A program made the position numbers and the translations under genes. A stretch of DNA of 64,000 nucleotides, from the NCBI RefSeq assembly GCF_001625655.1, contig NZ_AUYB01000104.1, positions 102,907-166,906 on the forward strand, in the 5' to 3' direction. Positions 1 through 9,600 of the stretch are shown here, one piece after another. The notes below the pieces were generated by a model that saw nothing but the letters and a program-made list of their open reading frames with translations, was not told the origin of the DNA and ran no database searches. Origin of the DNA: Pseudoalteromonas luteoviolacea DSM 6061. Lineage in GTDB: Bacteria > Pseudomonadota > Gammaproteobacteria > Enterobacterales > Alteromonadaceae. The first letter of the stretch is position 1. Each line of letters starts with the position of its first letter.

Positions 1-891
<891 letters not shown>

Positions 892-893
<2 letters not shown>

Positions 894-920
894 AAAAAGC
901 GAGCTAAGCTCGCTTTTTTT
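892..920. terminator. Bidirectional Rho-independent terminator between murA and degS
   Basis: A 6-bp GC-rich stem (gcgagc / gctcgc) with a 3-base loop is flanked by seven A on one side and seven T on the other. It can therefore stop transcription from both convergent genes. The run of A overlaps the murA stop codon and the run of T overlaps the degS stop codon. Confidence 0.9.
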
Positions 921-1992
921 AATAGAGGGGAGTTTCTAGTTCAGCGACTTCCACCATGAAAATCAATACTTCACCATTGCGATTAACTTCAAACTCCAAA
1001 GCCGTTCCCGGTTCAGTATTGCCAATCGTGCGCAAGGTCTGTTGCGGGTTTGTGATCCCTTTGCCTGCTACTTTGGTGACGATATCACCATCTTTCATTC
1101 CTGCTTGCCAGGCTGGCCCTAGTGGGTCTAGTTCGCTTATCCTAAGGCCCATTATCGGTGTATACACGTCAGTTATCAGCTGTCCATCATTGCCAACAGC
1201 TGAACCTACAAAGCCTAAATAACCTCGAATAACTCTTCCATCTTCAATAATTTTTGTCATGACGTCTTTCGCCAAACTGTATGGGACTGCGAAAGAAATG
1301 CCTTCAATATCGATATTATAACGGGTAGTGAACTGAGCAGAAGTGATACCAACTAAGACCCCATTGGAATTGACCAATGCGCCGCCTGAATTACCAACAT
1401 TTACAGCAGCGTCGGTTTGTAGCAAGCTGTTGTATTGGCTATCGGTCAAAGACTGTTTACCTGTTGCACTGATGATACCTTGAGTGATGGTTTGACCGAG
1501 GTTAAGGGGGTTACCGATTGCAAGCACGACGTCTCCAACTCTAGGCGCGACGTTATCATTGACAGGGATAACAGGTAAATGCTCTTCGTTAACTTTCAGT
1601 ACAGCCAGATCAGTAATGGTATCGAAGCCAATAAGCACCCCATAATATTGCCTGCCGTCAGGCAACAATACCATAATTTGATCCGCATTATTAATTACGT
1701 GGTAGTTGGTGAGAATGTAGCCATCAGCGGTCATAATGACGCCAGAACCCAACTCTTGTATGCGGTTTTGTCGTTTAAACCTAGGTACTTGGCTAAAGCT
1801 TTCTGAAAAAATTGTGACGACGGCAGGCGCCGCTTTACTTACACCATTGGCAAAGCTCATCTGCTGCACAGTGTAAGGCACATTGAGATTACCCGCTTTG
1901 GTTCTAAACTCTGGGATCAACCATAGGATGAGGAGGGCAATTCCCAGTCCTGCCGTAATTGGAGGCAACACAGTTTTGATAATTTGAAGCAC
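919..1992 (-). CDS. degS: Site-1 serine protease DegS (HtrA family)
   Basis: Inner-membrane-anchored periplasmic protease. In relatives it senses unfolded outer-membrane porin C-termini through its PDZ domain and cuts RseA to start the sigma-E response. The 357-residue protein has one N-terminal membrane segment (about residues 8-27), a trypsin-like domain with the triad His98 (TNYHV), Asp128 (TDLAVL) and Ser202 (GNSGGA), and a single PDZ domain from about residue 255 to the end. One PDZ plus a membrane anchor separates DegS from DegP/DegQ. The start is a GTG with no clear Shine-Dalgarno sequence, but it sits directly before the membrane anchor. It lies downstream of degQ on the same strand with about 100 bases between, the order seen in enterics. 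Confidence 0.93.
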   Translation of the reverse strand: MLQIIKTVLPPITAGLGIALLILWLIPEFRTKAGNLNVPYTVQQMSFANGVSKAAPAVVTIFSESFSQVPRFKRQNRIQELGSGVIMTADGYILTNYHVINNADQIMVLLPDGRQYYGVLIGFDTITDLAVLKVNEEHLPVIPVNDNVAPRVGDVVLAIGNPLNLGQTITQGIISATGKQSLTDSQYNSLLQTDAAVNVGNSGGALVNSNGVLVGITSAQFTTRYNIDIEGISFAVPYSLAKDVMTKIIEDGRVIRGYLGFVGSAVGNDGQLITDVYTPIMGLRISELDPLGPAWQAGMKDGDIVTKVAGKGITNPQQTLRTIGNTEPGTALEFEVNRNGEVLIFMVEVAELETPLY

Positions 1993-2094
1993 GGTTTATT
2001 ATTATTCACGTTTGTTTGCTATAAAAGATATGATGACATAAAACAACGCAGCGACAAGTGCCGCTGCGAAAATCTTGAAAATTTTTTGGGTGGA

Positions 2095-3447
2095 TTACTG
2101 AATTAAGTAGAATACAGAGTCTCTACCGCGTTTGATCCCAAGTACGATGTTACCTTGAATATCATCAATAAGACGCTTCATATCTCTAACCGTGGTCACT
2201 CTTTGTCTATTCACTTGCATGATCACATCACCTTCTTGTAGGCCAACTCGGGCAGCAGGTGAGCGTTCTTCAACACTGACTACCACGATACCTTGGTTGC
2301 CATTGCGCTCGCTGCTTTCTAAAACGGCGCCTCTTAAGCTTGGATGAATGCGGTCGGCTTGCGCTTGACGCTCATTTTGACCCTGCAGTTTGACATCTAA
2401 AGTACGATTTCTGCCATCTCGGTGAATGCTAATTTCAATTTCACGCCCTTCACCTAATGTGGCTATTTTGCCACGAAGCTCTTCGAAACTTTCAATTTTG
2501 TCACCATCAATACGTGTAATTACATCGTTTGCTTTGATACCTGCTTCAGCAGCGGCTGAATCAGGCGTGACTTCTTGTACAAAAACGCCTTGTTTGACAT
2601 CAAAGCCCTGAGCCTCTGCGAGGCCAGCGTTGAGGGTACGGCCAACAATGCCAAGCGAACCTCGGCGGACTTGTCCATATTCGATGATTTGGTCAACGAG
2701 GTTTTTCATCATATTGGATGGGATAGCGAAACCGATACCTACGTTGCCACCTGATGCGCCCAATATGGCGGTATTAATACCGATTAACTCTCCGTTTAGG
2801 TTTACCAGTGCACCACCTGAGTTACCCTGATTTATGGCTGCATCGGTTTGAATAAAGTCTTCGTAGCCCTCGATGTTTAGCCCGCTTCGACCTAATGCAC
2901 TGACAATGCCGGAGGTTACAGTATGGCTCAGACCAAATGGGTTACCTATGGCTACTGAAAAGTCACCCACACGCAGTTTGTCAGAATTGGCGAGTTTAAC
3001 TTCAGTTAAGTCATCATTGTCGATTTGTAACAAGGCAACGTCCGACTCTTTATCTGCACCTATTAATTTAGCTTTAAACTCGCGTCCATCTTTCAGAGTC
3101 ACAACGATGTTGTCGGCTTCGTCAATAACGTGATTGTTTGTGACTACATACCCTTCATCTGCGTCAATAATTACACCAGAACCCAATCCGCTAAATGGGC
3201 GCTTTTGTGTTCTTGGTGCCGGGTTGCCGAAAAAGAAATCGAAGGGGTCTACACGACGGCGTACTTCTTTTGCGCCTGAAACTTGAATACTTACAACACC
3301 GGGTGTTACGCGTTCTAACATTGGTGCTAAGGTCGGAAGTTGTTGTCCATCAACCGCAACGGGTAGCTTTGCTTCAGAGGAAGTGGGGATTAAAAGCAAG
3401 CTAGAAGATAAAAGCGCTGCGGATAATAAAGTTAATTTTAATTTCAT
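2095..3447 (-). CDS. degQ: Periplasmic serine endoprotease DegQ/DegP (HtrA family)
   Basis: Soluble periplasmic protease and chaperone that degrades or refolds damaged envelope proteins. The 450-residue product has a cleavable signal peptide (residues 1-26, ending SSEA), a trypsin-like domain with His106 (TNNHV), Asp136 (ESDVALL) and Ser210 (GNSGGA), and two PDZ domains (about 260-350 and 370-450). The activation loop region (residues 60-90) is short and without a long Q-rich insertion, which favours DegQ over DegP. Its position beside degS also favours DegQ. A GGAG sequence lies 13 bases before the ATG, somewhat far. Confidence 0.93.
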   Translation of the reverse strand: MKLKLTLLSAALLSSSLLLIPTSSEAKLPVAVDGQQLPTLAPMLERVTPGVVSIQVSGAKEVRRRVDPFDFFFGNPAPRTQKRPFSGLGSGVIIDADEGYVVTNNHVIDEADNIVVTLKDGREFKAKLIGADKESDVALLQIDNDDLTEVKLANSDKLRVGDFSVAIGNPFGLSHTVTSGIVSALGRSGLNIEGYEDFIQTDAAINQGNSGGALVNLNGELIGINTAILGASGGNVGIGFAIPSNMMKNLVDQIIEYGQVRRGSLGIVGRTLNAGLAEAQGFDVKQGVFVQEVTPDSAAAEAGIKANDVITRIDGDKIESFEELRGKIATLGEGREIEISIHRDGRNRTLDVKLQGQNERQAQADRIHPSLRGAVLESSERNGNQGIVVVSVEERSPAARVGLQEGDVIMQVNRQRVTTVRDMKRLIDDIQGNIVLGIKRGRDSVFYLIQ

Positions 3448-3557
3448 AGTCTGGAAATTCTCCTATATTACAGCGATGGTTCAACTTTAATGCACAAATT
3501 AGCCATAAAATGTATAGCTATAGCCTTCTCTGGAGCGCACTAAGCTGATTAAGTCCA

Positions 3558-3587
3558 TGAGCAGGGTGAACCCTGCTCAATTTTTTC
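3558..3587 (+). terminator. Terminator-like hairpin with its T tract on the plus strand, upstream of degQ
   Basis: A 9-bp perfect stem (tgagcaggg / ccctgctca, loop tgaa) is followed on the plus strand by a T-rich run. It looks like an intrinsic terminator, but both flanking genes (degQ and zapG) are on the minus strand, so as a T-tract terminator it would act only on antisense transcripts. On the minus strand it would form a hairpin in the degQ leader with no T tract after it. Confidence 0.5.
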
Positions 3588-3628
3588 GGTAATTATTTCT
3601 ACAGACTATGGGGTCAAAAAAAAGTTCA

Positions 3629-4084
3629 TCAAGGCGTATTTATTTGCTCGGTTTTTGAACGATCTCCGGTAAATAAACCACTTTCGCCTTCTGCATAATC
3701 CATCGGTGGATTATTTTGAGCATACTCTTCACTGCGGCGTTTCTCGGGTCTTGCACGCAGTGATGCTTGTAGCTGTTCCGTTGTTTCTTTTGAGAAAAAT
3801 GGTTCGCTTGGCGCTTTTCGCTTTTCTTCGATCAACAACTGATTTGTCTCTTCTACATGCTGAAGCAATTGACTGTAGTTGTCTTGCATTTTGCCAACCA
3901 GCTTTTTGGTATTGGCTAAATGATCCGCAACATCTTGGCGATACTGCTCCAAATTCTGTTCTGCCTGTTTGGCTTGTTGCTCTATTTCTTCGTGTTTAAA
4001 CTGTTTCTTAGTGAACTGTGAACCTAAGAAAAATGCGCAGATCGCTACGATGATCAATAAACCCAACCATGCGATTGTTGTCAT
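3629..4084 (-). CDS. zapG: Cell division/envelope protein ZapG (YhcB, DUF1043)
   Basis: Small inner-membrane protein; the E. coli family member is linked to division and to coordination of envelope synthesis. The 151-residue product has one N-terminal membrane helix (residues 3-20), then a long charged coiled-coil stretch (about 25-90, rich in K, Q and E) and a low-complexity polar tail. This is the usual DUF1043 plan, and the length is close to the E. coli protein (~132). An AGGAG sequence lies six bases before the ATG. It sits between degQ and the divergent zapE, the order found in enterics, which supports the name. Confidence 0.85.
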   Translation of the reverse strand: MTTIAWLGLLIIVAICAFFLGSQFTKKQFKHEEIEQQAKQAEQNLEQYRQDVADHLANTKKLVGKMQDNYSQLLQHVEETNQLLIEEKRKAPSEPFFSKETTEQLQASLRARPEKRRSEEYAQNNPPMDYAEGESGLFTGDRSKTEQINTP

Positions 4085-4221
4085 ACATACTCCTGTATAA
4101 GGTGAAAGCCACCTATGTTCTTTGCTAAAAATACCACATCTATCGATAGCTTAAATATACGCTGAGAATGGATGCGTGTTAATATACTCGACAAAGAAAA
4201 CTGCTCAGTTCAATAAAAAAT

Positions 4222-5313
4222 ATGATGACGCCTTGGGAAAAATACCAACAAGACCTTAAAAGAGATGACTTTCAATACGACAGTGCGCAAGAGAATGCGG
4301 TAAAGCATTTGCAAAGATTGTATGAAGACTTGATTGCTCAGCCAGAGCAGCCAACGGGCTTTTTTGCAAAATTATTTGGTAAAAAGCATGTTGAGCCGGT
4401 AAAGGGCCTGTATTTTTGGGGAGGAGTAGGCCGAGGCAAGACGTATTTAGTGGATACTTTTTACGAGGCATTACCAAGCGATAGGAAGATGAGAGTGCAT
4501 TTTCACCGCTTTATGCATCGAGTCCATGATGAGTTGAAAAAACTAAATGAAGTGAAAAACCCACTGAATGTGGTGGCAGATATTTTTAAATCTGAAACAG
4601 ACATCATCTGTTTTGATGAGTTTTTTGTGCAAGATATTACGGACGCCATGTTGTTAGGTGGGCTCATGGAAGCACTGTTCGAGCGTGGCATTGTGCTAGT
4701 TGCAACGTCAAATATTGTACCTGACGAGTTGTACCGTAATGGCTTGCAAAGAGCTCGATTCCTGCCTGCCATTGCTTTAGTGAAAGCAAACACAGAAGTG
4801 GTGAATGTAGACTCCGGTATCGATTATCGTTTGCGAACGTTGGAGTCTGCAGAAATATTTCACAGCCCATTGGACGAACAAGCTGACAGTAATTTATTTG
4901 AGTATTTTGATAAATTGTCACCTGAGCCTGGTGTGCTTGATGCGGAAATAGAGATTGAAGGGCGGATGATTAAAACCCGTAAAGTGTCAGATTGCATTGC
5001 GATGTTTGATTTTACCCAGCTATGTGAAACGGCGCGCTCACAGGTAGACTATATGGAGATAAGCCGCTTATACAATACTGTTATCCTTTCTAATGTGAAA
5101 CAGATGGGCCAGTCGAATGATGATGCTGCAAGGCGTTTTATTGCGCTAGTGGATGAGTTTTATGAGCGCAATGTAACCTTGATTATATCCTCACAGGCAC
5201 CTATTGATGAGATTTATACTGAGGGCACTTTGAACTTCGAATTTAAGCGTTGTATCAGTCGATTACAAGAGATGCAGTCATTAGAATACCTTTCCAGAGA
5301 ACACCTGGCATAA
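4222..5313 (+). CDS. zapE: Cell division ATPase ZapE (AFG1/YhcM family)
   Basis: AAA-type ATPase associated with the FtsZ ring; homologues of mitochondrial AFG1/LACE1. The 363-residue protein has Walker A GGVGRGKT at residues 67-74 and Walker B IICFDE at about 128-133, followed by the family signature FFVQDITDAML. An ATGATG doublet leaves the start uncertain by one codon. It is divergent from zapG, with about 137 bases between, which should contain both promoters. The gene ends at an intrinsic terminator. Confidence 0.93.
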   Translation: MMTPWEKYQQDLKRDDFQYDSAQENAVKHLQRLYEDLIAQPEQPTGFFAKLFGKKHVEPVKGLYFWGGVGRGKTYLVDTFYEALPSDRKMRVHFHRFMHRVHDELKKLNEVKNPLNVVADIFKSETDIICFDEFFVQDITDAMLLGGLMEALFERGIVLVATSNIVPDELYRNGLQRARFLPAIALVKANTEVVNVDSGIDYRLRTLESAEIFHSPLDEQADSNLFEYFDKLSPEPGVLDAEIEIEGRMIKTRKVSDCIAMFDFTQLCETARSQVDYMEISRLYNTVILSNVKQMGQSNDDAARRFIALVDEFYERNVTLIISSQAPIDEIYTEGTLNFEFKRCISRLQEMQSLEYLSREHLA

Positions 5314-5333
5314 TCACTTAATATTTCTGGCGG

Positions 5334-5358
5334 AAAAATCAGCCACGTGCTGGTTTTT
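5334..5358 (+). terminator. Rho-independent terminator of zapE
   Basis: A 10-bp stem (aaaaatcagc / gctggttttt, one G-T pair) with loop cacgt and a run of five T. It overlaps the place where the -35 element of the rplM promoter should be. Confidence 0.75.
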
Positions 5359-5370
5359 CCTAACTACCCT

Positions 5371-5379
5371 TGCTATAAT
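5371..5379 (+). promoter_or_regulatory. Extended -10 promoter of rplM-rpsI
   Basis: The sequence TGCTATAAT is a perfect extended -10 element. It is followed by a short GC-rich discriminator, as expected for a ribosomal protein promoter. No good -35 is visible at the right distance because that stretch is the zapE terminator, consistent with an extended -10 promoter. Confidence 0.65.
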
Positions 5380-5384
5380 CCGCG

Positions 5385-5535
5385 GCCTGCCACGTTGCGT
5401 TCTATAGCCCTCGTCGGCTTAGCCACCGACTTGAGCGGCAAAAAAGTCTTAAACTCGAAGGGGTTGAAGCACCATTAGTAGAGCGGTAGTCCTCTGACTA
5501 CCTGTGGTTTTAACTGAAAACTTTGGATTTTATAA
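5385..5535 (+). promoter_or_regulatory. Structured 5' leader of rplM-rpsI (candidate L13 autoregulatory leader)
   Basis: The ~150-base untranslated leader contains two clear hairpins. One is gtcgg/ccgac around 5415-5432. The other is a perfect 7-bp stem ggtagtc/gactacc with loop ctct at 5485-5502, lying 34 bases before the rplM ATG. Ribosomal protein leaders in this position are often feedback targets of their product. Binding by L13 here is inference. Confidence 0.4.
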
Positions 5536-5964
5536 ATGAAAACGTTTGTTGCTAAACCAGAAACTGTAAAACGTGACTGGTACGTAGTTGACGCTGAAGG
5601 TAAAACTTTAGGTCGTATTGCTACTGAAATCGCTTCTCGCCTTCGCGGTAAGCACAAGGCTGAGTACACTCCACATGTTGACACTGGTGATTACATCATC
5701 GTTATCAACGCTGAGAAAGTTACTGTAACTGGTAACAAAGCTCAGGACAAAATGTATTACGCTCACTCTGGTTACCCAGGTGGTCTTAAGTCTGTTAACT
5801 TTGAAAAACTTCAAGCTAAAAAGCCTGAAATGATCATCGAAAAAGCAGTTAAAGGCATGTTACCTCGCGGTCCTCTAGGTCGTGAAATGTTCCGTAAACT
5901 TAAAGTTTACGCTGGTAACGAGCACAACCATGCGGCACAACAGCCTCAGGTTCTAGACATTTAA
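5536..5964 (+). CDS. rplM: Large ribosomal subunit protein uL13
   Basis: The 142-residue product matches L13 over its whole length, with signatures such as [23 protein letters not shown]-like [11 protein letters not shown] and [18 protein letters not shown]. It is an early-assembly 50S protein that contacts 23S rRNA. It is the first gene of an operon with rpsI, separated by 11 bases holding a strong AGGAG ribosome binding site. It has the highly biased, GC-ending Lys/Arg codon use of a strongly expressed gene. Confidence 0.98.
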   Translation: MKTFVAKPETVKRDWYVVDAEGKTLGRIATEIASRLRGKHKAEYTPHVDTGDYIIVINAEKVTVTGNKAQDKMYYAHSGYPGGLKSVNFEKLQAKKPEMIIEKAVKGMLPRGPLGREMFRKLKVYAGNEHNHAAQQPQVLDI

Positions 5965-5975
5965 GGAGCACTATC

Positions 5976-6365
5976 ATGGCAAATCAATACTACGGTACAG
6001 GTCGTCGTAAAAGTTCAAGTGCTCGCGTATTCTTACGCCCAGGCACTGGCAACATCGTAATTAATCAGCGTTCTATCGAAGAGTACTTCGGTCGTGAAAC
6101 TTCTCGCATGGTTGTTCGTCAGCCACTTGAGCTAGTTGAACTGACAGAGAAGTTTGACCTTTACATCACTGTTGAAGGTGGTGGTATGACTGGTCAAGCT
6201 GGCGCAATCCGCCACGGTATCACTCGTGCACTAATGGAGTTTGACGAGTCACTACGTCCAACTCTACGTAAAGCTGGCTTTGTTACTCGTGACGCTCGTC
6301 GCGTTGAACGTAAGAAAGTTGGTCTTAAGAAAGCACGTAAGAAGACACAGTTCTCAAAACGTTAA
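5976..6365 (+). CDS. rpsI: Small ribosomal subunit protein uS9
   Basis: The 129-residue product matches S9: N-terminal [16 protein letters not shown], the central [15 protein letters not shown] motif and the basic C-terminal tail ending KKTQFSKR. The tail reaches the P-site tRNA in the ribosome. Translationally linked to rplM upstream; ends at a strong intrinsic terminator. Confidence 0.98.
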   Translation: MANQYYGTGRRKSSSARVFLRPGTGNIVINQRSIEEYFGRETSRMVVRQPLELVELTEKFDLYITVEGGGMTGQAGAIRHGITRALMEFDESLRPTLRKAGFVTRDARRVERKKVGLKKARKKTQFSKR

Positions 6366-6387
6366 TTTATTACGTTTCAGAATTTGC

Positions 6388-6416
6388 AAAAACCCAGCCT
6401 TGTGCTGGGTTTTTTG
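6388..6416 (+). terminator. Rho-independent terminator of rplM-rpsI
   Basis: An 11-bp stem (aaaaacccagc / gctgggttttt) with loop cttgt, followed by a T-rich run. Confidence 0.9.
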
Positions 6417-6852
6417 TTTTCCGAAAGGTTATGATTGCATTTGAGCTGTCCACACCAATGGCTAATTTCCACTCCGCTACTTAATAAACTTTCAAAAAAC
6501 TCTAAAAATTAATATTGTTGAACGTTTAACCATCAAATTTTTTGCTACACTTGCATGGCAAGTAAATTATTCGCGATTTGAACCAATTAATTTTCTGTTG
6601 ATTTAGGCAGAGGTTGATCTTGGTCAGAGAATCGTAGAGCAAGACGTCATATCATAACCTGTCGTTTCTAATTTTGGCTGTTATTTGAAGTAATTATCAC
6701 TTTAATAGCACCTAAAGTGGAATAGTAATAACCCTGTTACATATAGGGATTTTACTTATGATCGCGTCTATTTTGAAATATCTTAAAATTAACCTGCTGT
6801 AACTGATGTTCTCAATATAGCAAGTGTTGAGGATCATAGTGGAGATAAGTGG
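6417..6852. other. Intergenic region upstream of petABC, no gene seen
   Basis: About 435 AT-rich bases without a convincing reading frame on either strand. It must contain the petABC promoter. A TGCTACACT extended -10-like element near 6542-6550 is a weak candidate that would give a long leader. The petA start is preceded by GGAGATAAGTGG. Confidence 0.4.
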
Positions 6853-7443
6853 ATGAGCAATGCGCCTGTAGACAACAGCCGACGTCGCTTTTTAACTATC
6901 GCTACCTCTGTCGTAGGTGGCGTTGGTGCGGCTGGAGCTGCTGTTCCTTTTATTGCGTCTTGGAATCCAAGTGAGCGTGCTAAATCTGCAGGGGCTCCTG
7001 TAGAAGTGGACATTAGCAAACTTGAGCCTGGACAATTAATTCGTGTTGAGTGGCGAGGTAAACCTGTATGGGTGATCTATCGCACACCAAAAATGCTAGA
7101 ACAAATGAAACAACACGAAGGTCAACTTCGTGACCCAAATTCCGATGAAGCTCAACAGCTTGACTCGGCAAAGAACAGTTATCGTTCTCAACGAGAAGAG
7201 ATATTCGTTGCGGTTGGGATCTGTACCCACTTGGGTTGTTCTCCAACATTTATGAACGGTGGATTTGGCGAAAAAGTCGAGGGCACTACAGATGGTTTCT
7301 TCTGTCCGTGTCATGGTTCTAAGTTCGATATGGCTGGTCGAGTTTTCCAAAACGTGCCAGCACCTTTGAATCTAGAAATACCGCCATACACCTTCCTAGA
7401 TGACACCACTATTTTAGTGGGTGAAGAAGAGGAGGTTGCGTAA
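6853..7443 (+). CDS. petA: Ubiquinol-cytochrome c reductase, Rieske iron-sulfur subunit
   Basis: Electron-transfer subunit of the cytochrome bc1 complex (complex III), moving one electron from ubiquinol to cytochrome c1. The 196-residue protein begins with a twin-arginine-like NSRRRFLTIAT signal/anchor (residues 8-34), typical for Rieske proteins exported folded through Tat. The 2Fe-2S site is complete: CTHLGC at 124-129 and CPCHGS at 151-156, giving ligands Cys124, His126, Cys151 and His154, with a Cys129-Cys153 disulfide. First gene of petABC; its stop overlaps the petB start (TAATG). Confidence 0.97.
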   Translation: MSNAPVDNSRRRFLTIATSVVGGVGAAGAAVPFIASWNPSERAKSAGAPVEVDISKLEPGQLIRVEWRGKPVWVIYRTPKMLEQMKQHEGQLRDPNSDEAQQLDSAKNSYRSQREEIFVAVGICTHLGCSPTFMNGGFGEKVEGTTDGFFCPCHGSKFDMAGRVFQNVPAPLNLEIPPYTFLDDTTILVGEEEEVA

Positions 7444-8768
7444 TGGCTGATAAAATCGAAGAACAAACAGTTGCTGTAGATACAGCTGCAAAATCAGGTG
7501 GCATTGTGAGTTCAGTGGTTAATTGGATTGATGATCGTATTCCAATGACTCGCGTCTGGAATATGCATATTGCACAGTACCCTGCACCTAAGAATTTTAA
7601 TTTTTGGTATCTATTTGGTTCTTTGGCCATCTTGGTGTTAGTTAATCAAATTGTGACGGGTATTTGGTTAACGATGAACTTTGTGCCCTCTGCTGAAGGT
7701 GCGTTTGCCTCGGTAGAGTATATCATGCGTGATGTTGAATATGGCTGGTTACTGCGGTATCTCCACTCCACAGGAGCATCGGCCTTTTTCGTTGTCGTGT
7801 ATCTGCATATGTTCCGCGGAATGATTTATGGTTCCTACCAAAAGCCCAGAGAGCTACTGTGGCTATTTGGAATGCTTATCTTCCTTGCGTTGATGGCTGA
7901 AGCATTTATGGGTTACTTATTACCTTGGGGGCAAATGTCATTCTGGGGCGCACAGGTTATCATCTCATTGTTTGGTGCTATTCCTGTTATTGGTGAGGAC
8001 TTAACGCTTTGGATCCGAGGTGATTATGTTATCTCTGGTGCAACGTTAAACCGATTTTTCGCGCTGCACGTGATTGCGCTTCCTTTAGTGTTGGTTATTC
8101 TCGTTTTCTTACACATTGTTGCCCTACACGAAGTGGGCTCAAATAACCCTGATGGGATTGAGATTAAACGTAAGAAAGGCTCCGTAGCAGAAGAAGATAA
8201 GCCTAAATTTAAATTCCATGAGTATTACACCAACAAGAAAGATGTGGTTGATGCAATCCCATTCCACCCGTATTACACGGTTAAAGATATTTTGGGAGTT
8301 GCTGGGTTTTTAATTTTGTTCTGTTGGGTTGTGTTCTTTATGCCCGAAATGAATGGTTTCTTCTTAGAAGCACCGAACTTTGAAGCTGCAAATCCACTTA
8401 AAACGCCAGAGCATATTTTCCCTGTGTGGTATTTTACGCCTTTCTATGCGATTTTACGTGCTATTCCTGATAAACTAGCTGGTGTAGTGGCGATGGGCGC
8501 ATCGATTGTTGTGCTGGCACTGTTACCGTGGCTAGACAGAGGTAAAGTTCGCTCAATCCGTTATCGCAGTATTTGGCACAAATTGAACATTGCTCAGTTT
8601 GTTGTGACCTTCTTAATCTTGGGTTGGGCAGGTGCGACACCACAAACGGTGTTTTCGACGATTCTGTCTCAAATCTGTACTGTGACGTATTTCATGTTCT
8701 TCGTATTGCTATATGTATACTCCAAGAACGAAGTAACTAAGCCACTACCAACGAGGTTGACGAAATGA
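7443..8768 (+). CDS. petB: Cytochrome b subunit of the bc1 complex
   Basis: Membrane core of complex III, carrying both b hemes and the ubiquinol oxidation and reduction sites. The 441-residue product is strongly hydrophobic with eight predicted membrane helices. The four heme ligands are visible: His108 and His122 in helix B (LRYLHSTGA, YLHMFRG), and His209 and His224 in helix D (FFALHVIA, FLHIVALHE). The Qo-site motif reads PVWY (FPVWYFTPFYA) in place of the mitochondrial PEWY, as known for many gammaproteobacteria. The start overlaps the petA stop and the stop overlaps petC by four bases. Confidence 0.97.
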   Translation: MADKIEEQTVAVDTAAKSGGIVSSVVNWIDDRIPMTRVWNMHIAQYPAPKNFNFWYLFGSLAILVLVNQIVTGIWLTMNFVPSAEGAFASVEYIMRDVEYGWLLRYLHSTGASAFFVVVYLHMFRGMIYGSYQKPRELLWLFGMLIFLALMAEAFMGYLLPWGQMSFWGAQVIISLFGAIPVIGEDLTLWIRGDYVISGATLNRFFALHVIALPLVLVILVFLHIVALHEVGSNNPDGIEIKRKKGSVAEEDKPKFKFHEYYTNKKDVVDAIPFHPYYTVKDILGVAGFLILFCWVVFFMPEMNGFFLEAPNFEAANPLKTPEHIFPVWYFTPFYAILRAIPDKLAGVVAMGASIVVLALLPWLDRGKVRSIRYRSIWHKLNIAQFVVTFLILGWAGATPQTVFSTILSQICTVTYFMFFVLLYVYSKNEVTKPLPTRLTK

Positions 8769-9502
8769 TGAAAAAGCTATTGATCGGTTTATTCGCATTG
8801 TTGCCAACCTTAACAATGGCAGCAGGTCCAACAGTTCCTTTGATGGATGCTAACATTGACCTGAGGGATAATGCGTCTTTGCAACGTGGCGCCAAGTTGT
8901 TTATGAATTACTGCTTGGGCTGCCACCAGATGCAGTATCAGCGTTACGAGCGTACTTTTCGTGACATTGGTATACCTGTTGAAATAGGCAAAGAAACGTT
9001 AATTTTTGATGACTCTAAAGTGGGTTCGCACATTCTTAATGCTATGTCTGAAGAGGATGCTGCGAAGTGGTTTGGTGCTGCGCCACCTGACCTTACATTG
9101 ATATCACGTGTTAAGTCACCTGATTATATCTACACCTACTTAAAGTCATTTTATAAAGATGAGTCTCGGCCTTTTGGCGTAAACAATGTTGTATTCCCAC
9201 TGGTGGGGATGCCTCATGTTCTTCAGGAACTACAGGGGTTACCGACTCCGATCACTGAAGAAGTGGTTGAAAATGGTGAAACTGTAACCAAAATTGTGGG
9301 TGTCGAAACTGACGGCTCCGGTGAGATGAGTGACGACGAATATGACCAAGCAGCAAGAGATCTCACTAACTTTTTAGCGTATGTGGGTGAACCTTCGCGG
9401 TTAGAATCTGAGGCAATAGGTATCAAAGTGCTCGGATTCTTGGTAATCTTCTTCATCTTAGCTTTCTTATTGAAGAAAGAGTACTGGAGAGACGTTCATT
9501 AA
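8765..9502 (+). CDS. petC: Cytochrome c1 subunit of the bc1 complex
   Basis: Periplasmic heme c subunit that receives electrons from the Rieske centre and passes them to soluble cytochrome c. The 245-residue protein has a Sec signal peptide (residues 1-20, TMAA), one heme motif CLGCH at 50-54, a probable axial Met in PLVGMPH, and a C-terminal membrane anchor (about 220-237) ending in KKEYWRDVH. It overlaps petB by four bases (ATGA), indicating translational coupling. Last gene of the operon; sspA follows after ~100 bases. Confidence 0.97.
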   Translation: MMKKLLIGLFALLPTLTMAAGPTVPLMDANIDLRDNASLQRGAKLFMNYCLGCHQMQYQRYERTFRDIGIPVEIGKETLIFDDSKVGSHILNAMSEEDAAKWFGAAPPDLTLISRVKSPDYIYTYLKSFYKDESRPFGVNNVVFPLVGMPHVLQELQGLPTPITEEVVENGETVTKIVGVETDGSGEMSDDEYDQAARDLTNFLAYVGEPSRLESEAIGIKVLGFLVIFFILAFLLKKEYWRDVH

Positions 9503-9600
9503 TTTGAACACTCAATGGTGATTATAGGCAATAGGGGCGTAGGCCCCTATTGCTGTTTAAAGTGATTTGATTACTTTGTGATTATTTTATGGAGGTAGGC

